This document shows, piece by piece, positions 33,708-44,540 of a stretch of 64,000 nucleotides of DNA. Under the pieces are notes generated by a model. It was not told where the DNA came from. It was given only the letters and a program-made list of their open reading frames with translations, and did no database searches. A program made the position numbers and the translations under genes. Origin of the DNA: Bemisia tabaci (lineage: Eukaryota > Arthropoda > Insecta > Hemiptera > Aleyrodidae); contig NC_092797.1 in assembly GCF_918797505.1 (NCBI RefSeq), forward strand, positions 17,497,372-17,561,371, read 5' to 3'. Every line of letters begins with the position of its first letter. Position 1 is the stretch's first letter.

Positions 33708-34120
33708 CACTGAAAAAAAATATCGGTGTATTTACTAAGAAAAGGGTAAAATTACCAAGAATTCAGGGTTCTATTTGATCCCAGTTTTTTCTTGGTAAAA
33801 TTACCATTTATGGAATTGGTAATTTTACCGAGAAATCTCGGTAAAATTATTGACCTTTCTTGGTGATTTTACTGGACCTTGGTAAAAATGCCGATATTTT
33901 TTATCGACTGTGGTAAAATTACCGGGATAAAATAGCAAAGTTACCGGGAATTGATTACCAACAAAAGTGGTATTCTTACCTGAAAAAAACAGTAAAAATA
34001 CCGGTTTTTAGGTAAGCTTACCAGTCTATCTTGGTAAAATTACCAATAATTGGTAAAAAAAGTGAGATGGTAAAGGTACCAACGGACCTTGGTAAAAACG
34101 CCGAGATTTTTTTTTCAGTG
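33708..34120. mobile_element. Family K element built of GGTAAAATTACC repeats
   Basis: Ends CACTGAAAAAAAATATCGG and CCGAGATTTTTTTTTCAGTG are inverted repeats, close to the CACTGGAAAA ends of families H and J. The interior is dominated by about a dozen exact or near copies of the palindromic 12-mer GGTAAAATTACC, often with CTTGG beside it, plus variants such as GGTAAGCTTACC and GGTAAAGGTACC. Non-coding. It lies 5 bp from family D copy 2. Confidence 0.78.
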
Positions 34121-34125
34121 CAGAT

Positions 34126-34420
34126 GGAGAATTTGCAGGTGTCTGAAATTTTGTAAATTTTACGTCTGAAATGAAACTGCCAGGAAAACTGAGCACGATA
34201 ATATCCTTGGTTTCAAAATTGAAAAATCATCGGAGGAAAAATGACGAAATAACCATATCTACCGAAGCACATGTGTTTAAATGGAAAATTCCGCCAGATA
34301 ATGTCATGAGGCGGCACATTTTCTCACTTTCAAATCCATTTTCCTCCAATTTCCCATTTCAGTAAAAACTTGTGAAAAATACTGCGACTCAGCTCATTAA
34401 GCACTCTCAGATTTAGCGAT
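34126..34420 (+). mobile_element. Family D MITE, copy 2, right end lost
   Basis: Starts GGAGAATTTGCAGGTGTCTG. Shared strings with the other copies are ATGACGAAATAACC, CACATGTGTTTAAATGG, CCGCCAGATAATGTCATG with GGCGGCA, TTTTCTCACTTTCAAATCC and CTCAGCTCATTAAGCACTC. The GCAAATTCTCC end is absent. Confidence 0.7.
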
Positions 34421-34672
34421 AATTCAGCTCATTTTAAGTTGAGGACCCTCAAAAAAGCATTTATTCATCATTTATCACCGCAAATTTGGATTTGGCACCA
34501 AAATTTATTCGTAGCTACGAACTTGGGTAACAATTAACTAAAAAATGTGCCCCAAAAACAAAAAAGAAATAGGATAATTTATTTTTAATTTTTGGGGCCC
34601 GTAATTTCGCGGGGTTTAAATTAAGGACTGGTGGTCTTAGGGGAAAAAATCTTGTTCACCTACCAAATTAGC
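34421..34672. other. AT-rich spacer
   Basis: No recognised feature between the family D remnant and the family E element. Confidence 0.4.
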
Positions 34673-34680
34673 CCTTGGAA

Positions 34681-35581
34681 CAGGGCCGGATTAAGGAGGT
34701 GACCACATGGGCCGCGGCCCATGGCGGCAAATCTAAGGGGCGGCAAAAGTTTGCAATTTTTTAAAGTGCAGGTATAAACCAAATCAGATTTATAAAAACA
34801 AAATTACAAACGAGAAAAGGCAACAAAATCTCTCATTTCCTGAGAGTATAGAAATTTCTAATTTTTCGTCTCTTAGTGATACAAGAGACAGCACCCTCAA
34901 CTAGTCAAGTTACGAGAGAATCCAAACACGCAATTTGGCCTAGAACGGCGCGACTTAGAGAGAAATGATAACGAGGACTTGAGATGAAAATGAGAAGCCC
35001 TCGGCACGGCGATCGGCATGTAACACATATTAGCGCCTACAAGATTGCACGAATACTTCACGCATTGCATCAAACACAGTGAGGTCATTGCGGTCAGCGT
35101 GAAACGGATAGCGCCTACAAGAATGCATAAATACTTCACGCATTGCGTCATACACAAAGCGTTCAGCAGCGGTCGGCGTGAATATAGCGCCTACAAGACT
35201 GTAGGAATACTTCACGCGTTGCGCCAAACACAGTGTGGTCTACGCGGCGCGGCGGCGGAAGTTAAAATCATCGAACCACATTTATGTTTCTTCTGTCATA
35301 ATTTTTTCGTTCATTTCTTATGAATGGAAGGTCTTGTCCCCACAGAGATAGGTTTACGGAGCTTAACTTGCGCGCAAAGTTTCGTGAACTTTCAACTTTT
35401 GCTAGTAGTGTTCACAGGGCTTTCCCAAAAAATGTGTTCAACACGAGTAAATGCGTCTTATGCACCCCTTCCCCGCTGCCACGTTCATTTGATGGTTTTT
35501 ATCGAGTTTAAAAACGAATGAGAAGGGGGCGGCAAAATATATAGGCGGCCCACGGGCGGCAAGTAGGTAAATCCGGCCCTG
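34681..35581 (-). mobile_element. Family E hAT-type element, full length, copy 2
   Basis: CAGGGCCGGATTAAGG at left and AAATCCGGCCCTG at right are inverted ends. Flanks CCTTGGAA (34673-34680) and CCCTGGAA (35582-35589) match at 7 of 8 bases, the duplication size of hAT elements. It is 901 bp, inverted relative to 46971. Near 35035-35230 it holds three tandem units around GAATACTTCACGCATTG (inverse sense). No transposase frame is present, so it is non-autonomous. Small frames rich in CVKYSCSLVGA or MREVF are unit shadows. Confidence 0.9.
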
Positions 35582-35589
35582 CCCTGGAA

Positions 35590-36467
35590 TCCTGCTGGTA
35601 AAACATGGGATATCCCTGCAAACCACGCTTACTGTGAATGAATAACAAAAAAACCGCTAGCGTCGTAATACAGTGGAGAAGGGGCTGTAAGGGGAGTACG
35701 GTTTGGTCCATTAGTTTCGAACCGTTGCTTTTCGCCGCCTCAGTGGCAACTATGAACTTAAGAGCGGAAACTTACAGAATATTTTACCACCTGTTGTGGC
35801 AACGCTCATGTGAGTGTGAGTAGCTAGCCGAGGATCTGTTTCGGGGAAATCTTACTTCATATTACTGTCGTGCCGATGTCTGAATTATACATATTCATGT
35901 TTGTGAGCACACTTTCATGTATGATTATCCAAAGCGCATAAACTGGGAGTGAGAGCAGCAAGAGAGAATGCTGTGCACGTCCGAATCTGTGTAAACCTCC
36001 TTTTATCCTTAATAAAATTACATCAACATTGTTAATACATTGAGTCACCGCATGAAAATTAAAGTGAGGCATTTTTCGGTAAATGGGTGTATGAGACTTC
36101 TGATGCCGGTAAGATTGTGCAACGTAGTTATCCAGCTATGCAAGTAACTTTTCTGACAGTTCTGCTAGAAATTTTTCTTTGAATCTGCTCTGAATTTTCC
36201 TCACTATTGTAATGAGGTAAGTCGACTGTGAATAAATTTCATCTGCCGCAAACGCTATAATAAATCGCACAATCTTGGCAGTATTGAAAGCCTCATAGGC
36301 GCTTCACCGAAAAAGGCCTCTATAAAAAACTGATCAGGGACTTAAATACAAATTTATTAAAATACATTTTAAATGTATTTAGGGAGACCCATTAACGTGA
36401 CTAAGGAAAGCAAGGTCCTGCCCAGACGTTCCTAAAATCCGCGAATGACTCCGTTTAGACATTCCAT
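35590..36467. other. Non-coding segment
   Basis: Short frames without domain evidence. No element ends recognised. Confidence 0.35.
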
Positions 36468-36705
36468 CGTTTTCCGAACGAAGGAACGTAACTCCATTCC
36501 AAGGTTGCAAAATTTACTCAAAATGTTTAATTTTTCACAAGTATATACCGGTGCCATTTTGGTGCAAAATTTTCCTGATTTAAACATGAGATCAGGAGAA
36601 AAATCAGTACAATTTTCAGTTAGAAATTCCCAAGATTCTTCAAGTAAACATTCAATTTGCGAGGGGAAATCTGGCAATATTGAAATGTAGCTTCGTTTTT
36701 TCGCG
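36468..36705. mobile_element. Family N MITE, copy 2
   Basis: CGTTTTCCGAACGAAGGAAC and CTCCATTCCAAGGTTGCAAA at left have imperfect inverses in TCTGGCAATATTGAAATG and GCTTCGTTTTTTCGC at right. The centre is AT-rich with TTCACAAGTATA. Matches the layout at 12643 and 61117. Confidence 0.55.
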
Positions 36706-36773
36706 GGGGCTCGACGATTCATGCAAGTGAAAAGAAACTATATCCTTAGGATTTATCATACAAAAGATCATTT

Positions 36774-36910
36774 GGACTGTATTTTGCAATTTGGACCTAT
36801 AAATTCCGGCCCAGTTTAAAAACACCGTAAGTGCCATTAGTTTCCCTATGAACATAAAAGATTTTTCAAATGAGCCAGAATTTATAGGTCCCAATTGCAA
36901 AATGCAGTCC
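36774..36910. repeat. 137-bp hairpin
   Basis: GGACTGTATTTTGCAATTTG pairs with the inverse CAATTGCAAAATGCAGTCC, and GGACCTATAAATTCCGGC pairs with GCCAGAATTTATAGGTCC. The loop is about 55 bp. Probably a small palindromic MITE with one copy here. Confidence 0.8.
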
Positions 36911-36958
36911 ATTTTTTCCTGCTAGGTCCTCTTATTTTAATTAACTTTTGCAATCAAA

Positions 36959-37186
36959 CACTGGAAAAAAACACATTGGATCTAGAGTCCAGACTCTTGA
37001 AAACATCCACAAAAAAATAAATACTCTTGATTCAATCAGATTTAAGCTTAAATCAAAAGGAAATCCGCTCAAATTAAGAGGTTTGGTTCTTGATTTAAGC
37101 TAGATTCTGATTGAATCAAGAGTATTTTTCTTGTCGATGTTTTTAAGAGTCTGGACTCTAGATCCAATGTGTTTTTTTTTCCAGCG
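36959..37186. mobile_element. Family J palindromic MITE, copy 1
   Basis: Begins CACTGGAAAAAAACACATTG and ends CAATGTG, a T run, then CCAGCG. Inside, GGATCTAGAGTCCAGACTC and ACTCTTGATTCAATCAGA pair with their inverses, and the centre is TTAAGCTTAAATCAAAAGG. TA flanks, seen at 57287 and 58134, are eroded here. Non-coding. Confidence 0.82.
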
Positions 37187-37357
37187 AATAGCTTTTTGGT
37201 TTATTAAAATGTTTATGCTATTTCTATTTAAGGGAACCTTTCTTTTTTGCTTCTTCCCCAGATTGTGTTTCAACCTGAGCTGCAGAGTATCCCATATCTC
37301 TGCTCTTACTCGTACTGACCTCAAGATATACCCATCTCTGCATAGTTTCCGTTTTTC

Positions 37358-37517
37358 AGAGGCGGATCTAGCAATTTGGCAACACTGGGTTTTCTCCATT
37401 TAAACATATGTTAAGTAATCGATTCTTGTCGAAGTACTTGGCTCCTCCAAGAATCGATACATTTCCATAGGTTTAAATGGAGGAAAATCGGTGTTGTCAA
37501 ATTGCTGGCTCCGCCAA
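37358..37517. mobile_element. Family A palindromic MITE, copy 2
   Basis: AGAGGCGGATCTAGCAATTT at left pairs with AAATTGCTGGCTCCGCC at right. The core has TAATCGATTCTTGTCG, CCAAGAATCGATACATTTCC and ATAGGTTTAAATGGAGG. It closes a 1.05-kb cluster with family N, a hairpin and family J. The target duplication is weak here. Confidence 0.8.
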
Positions 37518-38640
37518 TGCCTGTTTTACACGTTTGGCGCCATGTTACATGTGAACTGTAAGTGGTACATTGCGTCATACCAAGAATCACTCGAGCAAAA
37601 GCTTGGATCATTCCTCTCTATGAGTCATGAGTCATCCTTGCGGAACTCCAGTTCCTCTTGGCATAAAAGTCAAGTCAGGGCAACGAAAGGTTCATCAATT
37701 CCAGAGACAACTCCATTAAGCTCGCGGAGCGGAGCACCCATCACCGCAAGAACTTTCGCGACTACAAGAATCTCCAGCCCGACGACAAACGGAATGAACT
37801 TGTACCCGGGGCACTTAGAATTACGCAAACATTCTTTAATGCACGCGCATAAATATGTGATGCAAGGGCCCCAACTTCATTAGCTTTGAGCTGTGTCAAC
37901 TCGCGGAGTAGGTTAACTAATCACTCTCAACTTTTAATGTGGGACCGAACTTTCCTGCTGACATTTTTTGCATAAATCCACCGCCTGGCGGGACGGGCGA
38001 CGGTGCTGCTACCTATTGTAAGCGCCCGTCTTCGCCTTTTTTATCTGGTCTGGACTCCGACTAGGTGGGGATAAAAAACAAGAAAAAGTTCGCGACATCT
38101 GCAATTAGATGTGCATTTACTTCCTTGCTAATTCGTGCATAAACAAGTTGAGCCTTGGGGCGGACTCCGGACTGCGCGCTGCGCTCCCAGATTACCATTC
38201 CATTATTTATCTTTTGCATCGTCCTCGCAAAGGACAAACTTCTCCCGTTCTTTATTTACTCTCCGTTTCTATCGTTTTACGGATCTAACGTGCAGAAATT
38301 TTTCCCTCTTTCTCTCGCGATGAGAGAACGCACTCCTGGAAGTACCTTATACCATACCGGACCTCCGCAAAAAATACCTATATGCGGTAAAACTTGTTAT
38401 TGCACGGAAAAAAGTATATTAATGGCTACTAGATTCCCGCTTGCATGAGATCCCCAGGAAATGTAGTGGGTAGACCAGTAGACCAGTAGTAGATGTCTGA
38501 CATTTTGTATCGCGCGGCTGGTGAAAATAATCAGGCGAATGGTTGACCTTGGAGGAAATCTACTACTAGTCACTAAAATTACTATAATCATATAATCAGG
38601 CATCTGGATTTTACATTCTTTTTCATCCTTGAATCGCTGT
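37518..38640. other. Non-coding segment
   Basis: A frame at 37491-37883 (plus, non-ATG start) begins inside the family A element and has no domain. Nothing else recognised. Confidence 0.35.
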
Positions 38641-38655
38641 AGAAATTTTCTCTCC

Positions 38656-38755
38656 CCATTCTCAGCATAAGCGGTTTTTAAAATAATACGAATTTACGAA
38701 AATACGGATTCTCAGCATAAGCAGTTTTTAAAATAATACGAATTTGCGGAACTGG
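38656..38755 (+). repeat. Two tandem 50-bp units
   Basis: ATTCTCAGCATAAGCGG and TTTTTAAAATAATACGAATT recur with a 50-bp offset (38661 and 38711). The units differ at a few bases. A short local duplication. Confidence 0.85.
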
Positions 38756-40566
38756 GAACATGGAACTGGGTTTTGCGTTGACTTCGTTAGCAAACTTTCT
38801 TTCATAACAAAATTTTTATCGCTTTGAAAGGTACATCCAAATCCTATGTTTTTAGATTTGTTCAATTTTTTACTGTTTTTATTCAACTGAGGAAAGCTGC
38901 GTTTTCGGCCGAAACGTTTTGGTGGTATTTTTGTGAAAATTAACCTTGTTACCCGCTGTTTAATTTGTTATTATCGTTAGAACTAGGAACTTTCGTGGGG
39001 GGAGGGGGGTAGAAAGGCACCTCTTCATAGGGGGGGGGGGGGGTCATAAAAAGACACTCCATTAAGGAGGATCTATGGGGGACCCTCCCAGCTCCAAAGG
39101 AGAGTTTGGGGGATTTCCTTAGCATTAGAGGGGGTCAAATCCCTTATATTTCTTCGGAGGGGCCGAGTATATTTCTCGGTGCCAGGTTTTTGCCCCCTAT
39201 TTTCGCTCATGGTGTAGAAGTCTTCGTTTACTTCAATTTTTTATCAATTCAGGGGTCCATTCAGGCCTTCCAAGATATTAAAAAAGAAGAAAACCGTTTG
39301 AAGATCTCCGCAACCGACGTAAAACTGTCTAAAAAAGAATGCATCTCATTCGAGAAGCGTCTTTCCGCCTCCACGGCCAGAATATCCCTGAAACCAGACA
39401 TGGACGATAACACGCATCCCTCCCGCTTAAAGCCTTGTTTATTTATGCATTTTCGGCCTTGCTTTTCTTCTCTTTCAGCAGGATCTTCAGACGTCTTCAA
39501 ACAAGTCATATGGTTAGGTTCACCACCTCCTCCTCCCCTCGCATCCCTTGGGAATGATGAACGAGGGTGTGCGCAGGTTTCTCCCCCTATTAATCAGTCG
39601 TTTTCAAGGAATTCCGCTCCAGCCCCCCCCCCCCCCCTTCCCGCTGTACCGCAGGGCGCTGACTTCCCAGAAGATCTTGCTTGATTATGAGATGAGATCT
39701 CAAGTGCGATGATTACAGGCAAGTTGTGCCGTAAGTATTTTAACAGCTCGTGCACACTCGAAAACAGATCTTGAACAGCGTTGCCATTTCGATAAAATGA
39801 AGCGCATTTCTCTCACGACTGATTTTATCGAGTTTTTATAGTGAGGCGCAACACAGCACATCGTGACTGTAGCCGCCCATCAGTGCGTTGTAAAGTTCCG
39901 ACGGACAAAATTTAGGTTTAAATGAACTTTTAATTCTGATCGTGGAAGAATATTTAATCTTAAGTGTATGCGGTATTTGATATTTATTTTAGGAGTCATT
40001 TAGAAATTGGAACTGTAAGAGGCAAGATATTACCACGTGGTTCGGATTCCTGATGATATAAAACAATTTCGTAATTGTGCAAGTAGTTTTCCTGTTAGGT
40101 TACTAGTACCTCGTTCCGTTATCATCTTCACGAAGGAGTCTATACGTTTGTGAAAATATCGATTTTGAAAAAAACCTCCTCTTTGAACAAAGAAACTATA
40201 ATGTTTCCGTATCAAGATATATTCATACGATCCCCTAGAATATACCTTATGTATGACCTATATTAGACAGCCCGATCTTAGGAACAACAGCTTTGGTCAA
40301 ATACGCCTTTATCTGGTGTTCTTGTATGGACATATTGGACATACTAAGTAGGAAAGAGGCTTATTTCAGTGAAAAATTGTTCATGTTCCGGACCTTTTTT
40401 ACTCTTTTAAGGGACGAATCAATGACAAATGTATACAGGGATAAAATCTCGAAGATCTGATACGAGTAAAGTATTTTTATTGGGAGTAAAAAGGGGGTTG
40501 GTTACGTTGAAAAGCTCCGTCTCTGAAATATTTTTTTCAAATCTTTACTTTAGCCCTTAATTAACT
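38756..40566. other. Non-coding segment with C- and G-runs
   Basis: Near 38895-38925 the string GCGTTTTCGGCCGAAACG forms a short hairpin like tails of some retroelements, but no retroelement body was found. G runs lie near 38998-39040. A frame at 39106-39684 (192 codons, starting TTG) contains two proline runs made by C-rich DNA and no recognised domain. Confidence 0.4.
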
Positions 40567-40706
40567 TGATAGGTGGGTATGTAGCCAGAGTGTTAAAAAT
40601 TGTATAATAATTAACGTACAAAAAAACCATTTTATTTAATTAAAATTTGTATGCAAGTCAATTCTTGCAAATTTTTTAGCACTTTGGCTACATACCCTTC
40701 TATCAA
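40567..40706. repeat. 140-bp hairpin
   Basis: TTGATAGGTGGGTATGTAGCC at left pairs with GGCTACATACCCTTCTATCAA at right, followed inward by AGAGTGTTAAAAATT against AAATTTTTTAGCACTTT. The loop is AT-rich. Probably a MITE with one copy here. Confidence 0.8.
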
Positions 40707-42235
40707 TCTTAAAAATTGTATTCTAAGTGATAGAGTCATTCTGATCAGTGCAAAAGAAGGGGGGAGGAACATTAAGTCAAGCTGACAACTCCGTATTCCA
40801 AATCCTCCAGCACGAAACCAATAGGTTACAAACAAGGCAAAGCCCGGGTCTAAAAGTAAACCTCTTTTGAAGCCGACCCCGGAGTCCTATTTTAACTTGT
40901 GTATTTCGGAACGAGAGTAGAAAAACAGAATTTCCAGACGGAGCAACAAACATTCGACTTTTATTTCCCGTTCCCGGTCATGAGACCAAACATCTTTATC
41001 TGGCGGGTAATCGACAGGAGGGGGCGGGTAATCAGGGGAGGGGGTCTGAAATCCATTGCACCGCGCGCCGGGTGTCGTAAATTTGATGGCGGGGAGTCGG
41101 GCTCGCCGGCCGACCGAAAGCGTGTTTTACGGGAGTAAAATTAATTTTTAATTACTTCGACTGTATCCAGTGTGCACTGCATGCAAGTACTTACATGCCT
41201 TAATGGGCCGCCAGCATACCCGCCAGGTCGACCGCTCGCCCGCCTACCCCATAATAAAACAATTAGCAGTAAATGCGAGGTTCCGCATAAATCGGCAACG
41301 CGGACTTCAGCGGTGCCAAATTTCCGATAAAATCGAGTTTACTGTGCAAGAAAAACGACGATTTGAACCTGGTTCGGCAACTCTGGCGAAGAGCTCAACA
41401 ATTATTCATAAAAGGTGTTGTATTTCAAGTCGGAGATCTGATTAAGGGTACTTAAGGCTCAGCAACCGTTCACCTACGTTGGGTTCTCAGGGAAGCCGTT
41501 ATTTTTTTCATAAAAACGCCCGTTTTTTCGGCTCCTGGTCAAATTTGAGGTGGCCTCCCGGTAACGCCGATAAAATTGTTTTATGGGGAAAGGCGCTAAT
41601 CGTAAATTGTTCGGTAGCCGGCCCGATCCCCGGGCGATTTGAAGTAGGTGCTCGGTGACCTTTGGATGGCTTACGGCCGACAGCTCTCGCAGCTTTTTAC
41701 ACATCTCAGGACGAGGGCCATTAAGAGGTTTTATAATCGCGTATTAGGTACAATTTCTATCAGGTGTTATGAGCGCTCGTGTTATTCTCCTTATTTGTGG
41801 CGGCCGTTATGTCGCATTATGTTGATGACAATAAGTCTGTGCCGCAGTAAATAAGGGACCGTAAACTATTTTCTGTCATTTCAGCCGGCATAAATTCGGA
41901 GATTTTCAGTTCAAATCGAACCGATCCTATTTCCGGGACGAATAACGCACGCGCTCCCAAGTGTAGAAAAAGGAGAGAAAAAACAAGGCCTCGGTCTTTG
42001 CTCAGGATGGAGAAAAATAATTTTATATTAACCCATTCCTGGCGATTATGTGCGATTTATCATGTGTAACCAGCCAACGGTTTAAACTGCCGGACTCCTG
42101 GTATTGGCCACCAGATTTCTTGTGACGGGGGTGTGGTGATCAATAGAGAGAGAAATTCGAGTAATCCTATTTATTTCTTCTATTTTGGTGTGAATTATTG
42201 TAAGTTTCACAATTGCGCTCTCGTCCCGAACATCC
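40707..42235. other. Non-coding segment
   Basis: Moderately GC-rich near 41010-41120 and 41200-41300. Frames without domains. No element ends recognised. Confidence 0.35.
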
Positions 42236-42395
42236 AGAGGCGGATCCAGCAATTTGGCAACACCGAACTTCTTCTATTTAAGCCTATGCCAAATAATCGA
42301 TTCTTGTCAGAGCACCTGACCCCTCCAAGAATCGATACATTTCCATAGGTTTAAATGGAGGCAATCCGGTGTTACCAAATTGCTAGATCCGCTAA
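42236..42395. mobile_element. Family A palindromic MITE, copy 3
   Basis: AGAGGCGGATCCAGCAATTT at left and AAATTGCTAGATCCGCTAA at right. The core (AATAATCGATTCTTGTCAG, CCAAGAATCGATACATTTCC, ATAGGTTTAAATGGAGG) is nearly identical to the copy at 37358. The target duplication is unclear. Confidence 0.82.
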
Positions 42396-42839
42396 TGGGT
42401 GTTTTTCTTCGTGTGTTAACCAACACAGAGCGCCTTCAGTGACTTATAATGAAGTTGGAATGCACATCAAAAAGTCGAAGTGTTGGTTGTAGTAGGATAC
42501 CCCCTAATGGGTTTTTGGCCGAATTCGAAATAGGTCATCGAAGCTCCTCGAAAAATAATCGCATTTTTGCGGTTTTTTGGGGGTAAAATAGTAAAATGGG
42601 TCCAACGGTGCTAAATTAGACTCCCTACTCTCCACAACCCTTGCCTAAAATGATCTGAATTTTTAGTATGTTGTTTTTTGTATGCACCGTACCAAGCTTT
42701 TGTGTTCTACTTCCTTGTCGTTTTGGGGGATGATTACCATTCTCATATACCTCCAAAGCGTGTCTCTGTCAATTCAACCCTCCTCCGCCCCCGTATCTAA
42801 ACATCATGAAATGCGTCAATTTTCAAGCAACCTGCTCTC

Positions 42840-43560
42840 ACTCTTTAATCCAACATGATAGGAGTAACGCATAACGCACAACGCCTGAAGCGCGAAGCGC
42901 TTCGTGAGGTCGGACCGCGAAGCGGTCAGGGGCGTACCCCCTAGTTATTAACGAGCGCTGGGCGGAACTCGGCGCGACAACAACCCCACAACAGCCAGCG
43001 TCGGAGATTCCTTTAAATACGAGTCCGGACGAAACTTGGACGCTCCCCAAATTCGAGCGTGTGAACGCATCCCTCCCTCGGTTCGACCACGCCCGAGTCC
43101 GCGTCACGTACGCGCGGTTTGGCGTTGTTTCATCCTAACTCGGTGAATCAGGAATCTTTCTCGAGAACACTCCGTTCCCCTGACGTCGGGGCGTAACTCA
43201 ATTTTAGAAAGAAGCCCTATCACCCGTAAGACTTAATGCTCTCCAGGGCTCACGTGGAAATTAAGTTACGCCTTTACGTGGCGAGGAGGGAACGTGAATT
43301 CTAGTCGGAAGCGACCGAAGTTGCGCGACCGTCAGCTTGCGCTACCGCATGAAATTGACGAGAGTCGGGGAAAAAGATCGTATCTGGATTTTCGTGCGAG
43401 TATCGAGGCCCATATGAGCTCTAGCGTGATGGAGCTCATGTTAAGGTGCGGAACATCCGCGACACCCCGCGCAAATGATGGATCGTTTGTTTTCGGCCGA
43501 AAACGGCACGTCGCACGATCCGTCATTCATGATCCCGTGCACGTTTAACGATGACTCACG
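42840..43560. other. CpG-rich patch including a GGACCGCGAAGCGG motif
   Basis: High CpG content and overlapping open frames on both strands without domains. The string GGACCGCGAAGCGGTCAGG with GGCGTACCCCCTAG at 42912-42945 resembles 18626-18660. A promoter or exon of an unknown gene cannot be excluded. The family P element at 43171 sits inside it. Confidence 0.3.
43171..43294. mobile_element. Family P short palindromic element, copy 2
   Basis: GTTCCCCTGACGTCGGGGCG with TAACTCAATTTT at left; CCAGGGCTCACGTGGAAATT with AAGTTACGCC, TTTACGTGG and GAGGGAACG at right. Same layout as 53265. Confidence 0.6.
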
Positions 43561-44112
43561 GCGGGATTCGAAGTGACGGAGCTTTCGAGAATCAAGTTTG
43601 ACGTCCACGACGCAGGTAAGAAATAAATTTCACCGTGCAGATCCGAGGAATGGGATACGTTGTACGATCGTAACATGGAATACGATAGAGTACGGTGTAC
43701 TCTATGGATCGTAAGAATATCCGGGCCCAACAAGAAATTTGCTGCTTGAGCGTTCTGAGGATTTTCCCAGTGGCGTCATCAGGGGGAAGGGGGGCAGAGA
43801 GTGATTGCCCGCCCCCTGCGTTTTGGGACGCCGAGATAAAAAACGAGAAAAATTAATGGAATATCTGAAAACTTGATTTTTTAATACATTTATTTTTATT
43901 CAATCATATGCTATGAAAAATGTCGACGAGAGAAGCTCCCGGTGCCACGTAAACGGGAGGGAGGCGATTTCTTCACCTAGTTATCATGTTAGAGGTCATG
44001 GCAGGTCACTTGCTCCCTCCCCCTCTCCCTAGGTTTTGGCAAAATGACACTACTGGAATTTCCGTCCTAGAAGACTGCGTGGACTTCGAGAAACGGTCCT
44101 AATTTGAGGGCT

Positions 44113-44141
44113 TAGAAGAAGAAGGAGGAGAGGAAGAAGGA

Positions 44142-44173
<32 letters not shown>

Positions 44174-44536
44174 AGAGGAGGAGGAGGAGGAGGAAGAAGA
44201 AGAAGAAGAAGAAGAGGAGGAAGAAGAAGAAGAAGAATTAGAAGTAAAAGAATAAGAAGAAGAAGAAGCAAAAGAAGTAGAAGTAGAAGAATAAGAATAA
44301 GAGTAAGAAGAAGCAGAAGAAGAAGAAGAAGAAGAAGAAGAAGAAGAAGAATAAGCAAAAGAAGTAGAAGTAGAAGAATAAGAATAAGAGTAAGAAGAAG
44401 CAGAAGAAGAAGAAGAAGAAGAAGAAGAAGAAGAAGAAGAAGAAGAATAAGCAAAAGAAGCAAAAGAAGTAGGAGAAAAAGAAGAAGAGGATGAAGCAGC
44501 AAAAAAAGATGAAGCAGAAGAAGAAGAAGAGTAGAA
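44113..44536. repeat. AAG/AGG-rich purine tract with nested longer repeat
   Basis: Over 400 bp of nearly pure purine on the plus strand, mainly GAA and GGA triplets. Within it, a longer unit containing GCAAAAGAAGTAGAAGTAG is repeated about 86 bp apart (44268 and 44354). Long leucine-rich or phenylalanine-rich frames on the minus strand are artefacts of CTT triplets. Such tracts can form triplex or slipped structures. Confidence 0.92.
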
Positions 44537-44540
44537 GAAG

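Noticed and set aside
38880..38930. Retroelement tail-like hairpin GCGTTTTCGGCCGAAACG
   Set aside because: The hairpin is short and no reverse transcriptase or endonuclease remnant was seen upstream.
39106..39684. 192-codon plus-strand frame with proline runs
   Set aside because: Starts with TTG, proline runs come from C-rich simple sequence, and no domain is recognisable. Treated as chance.
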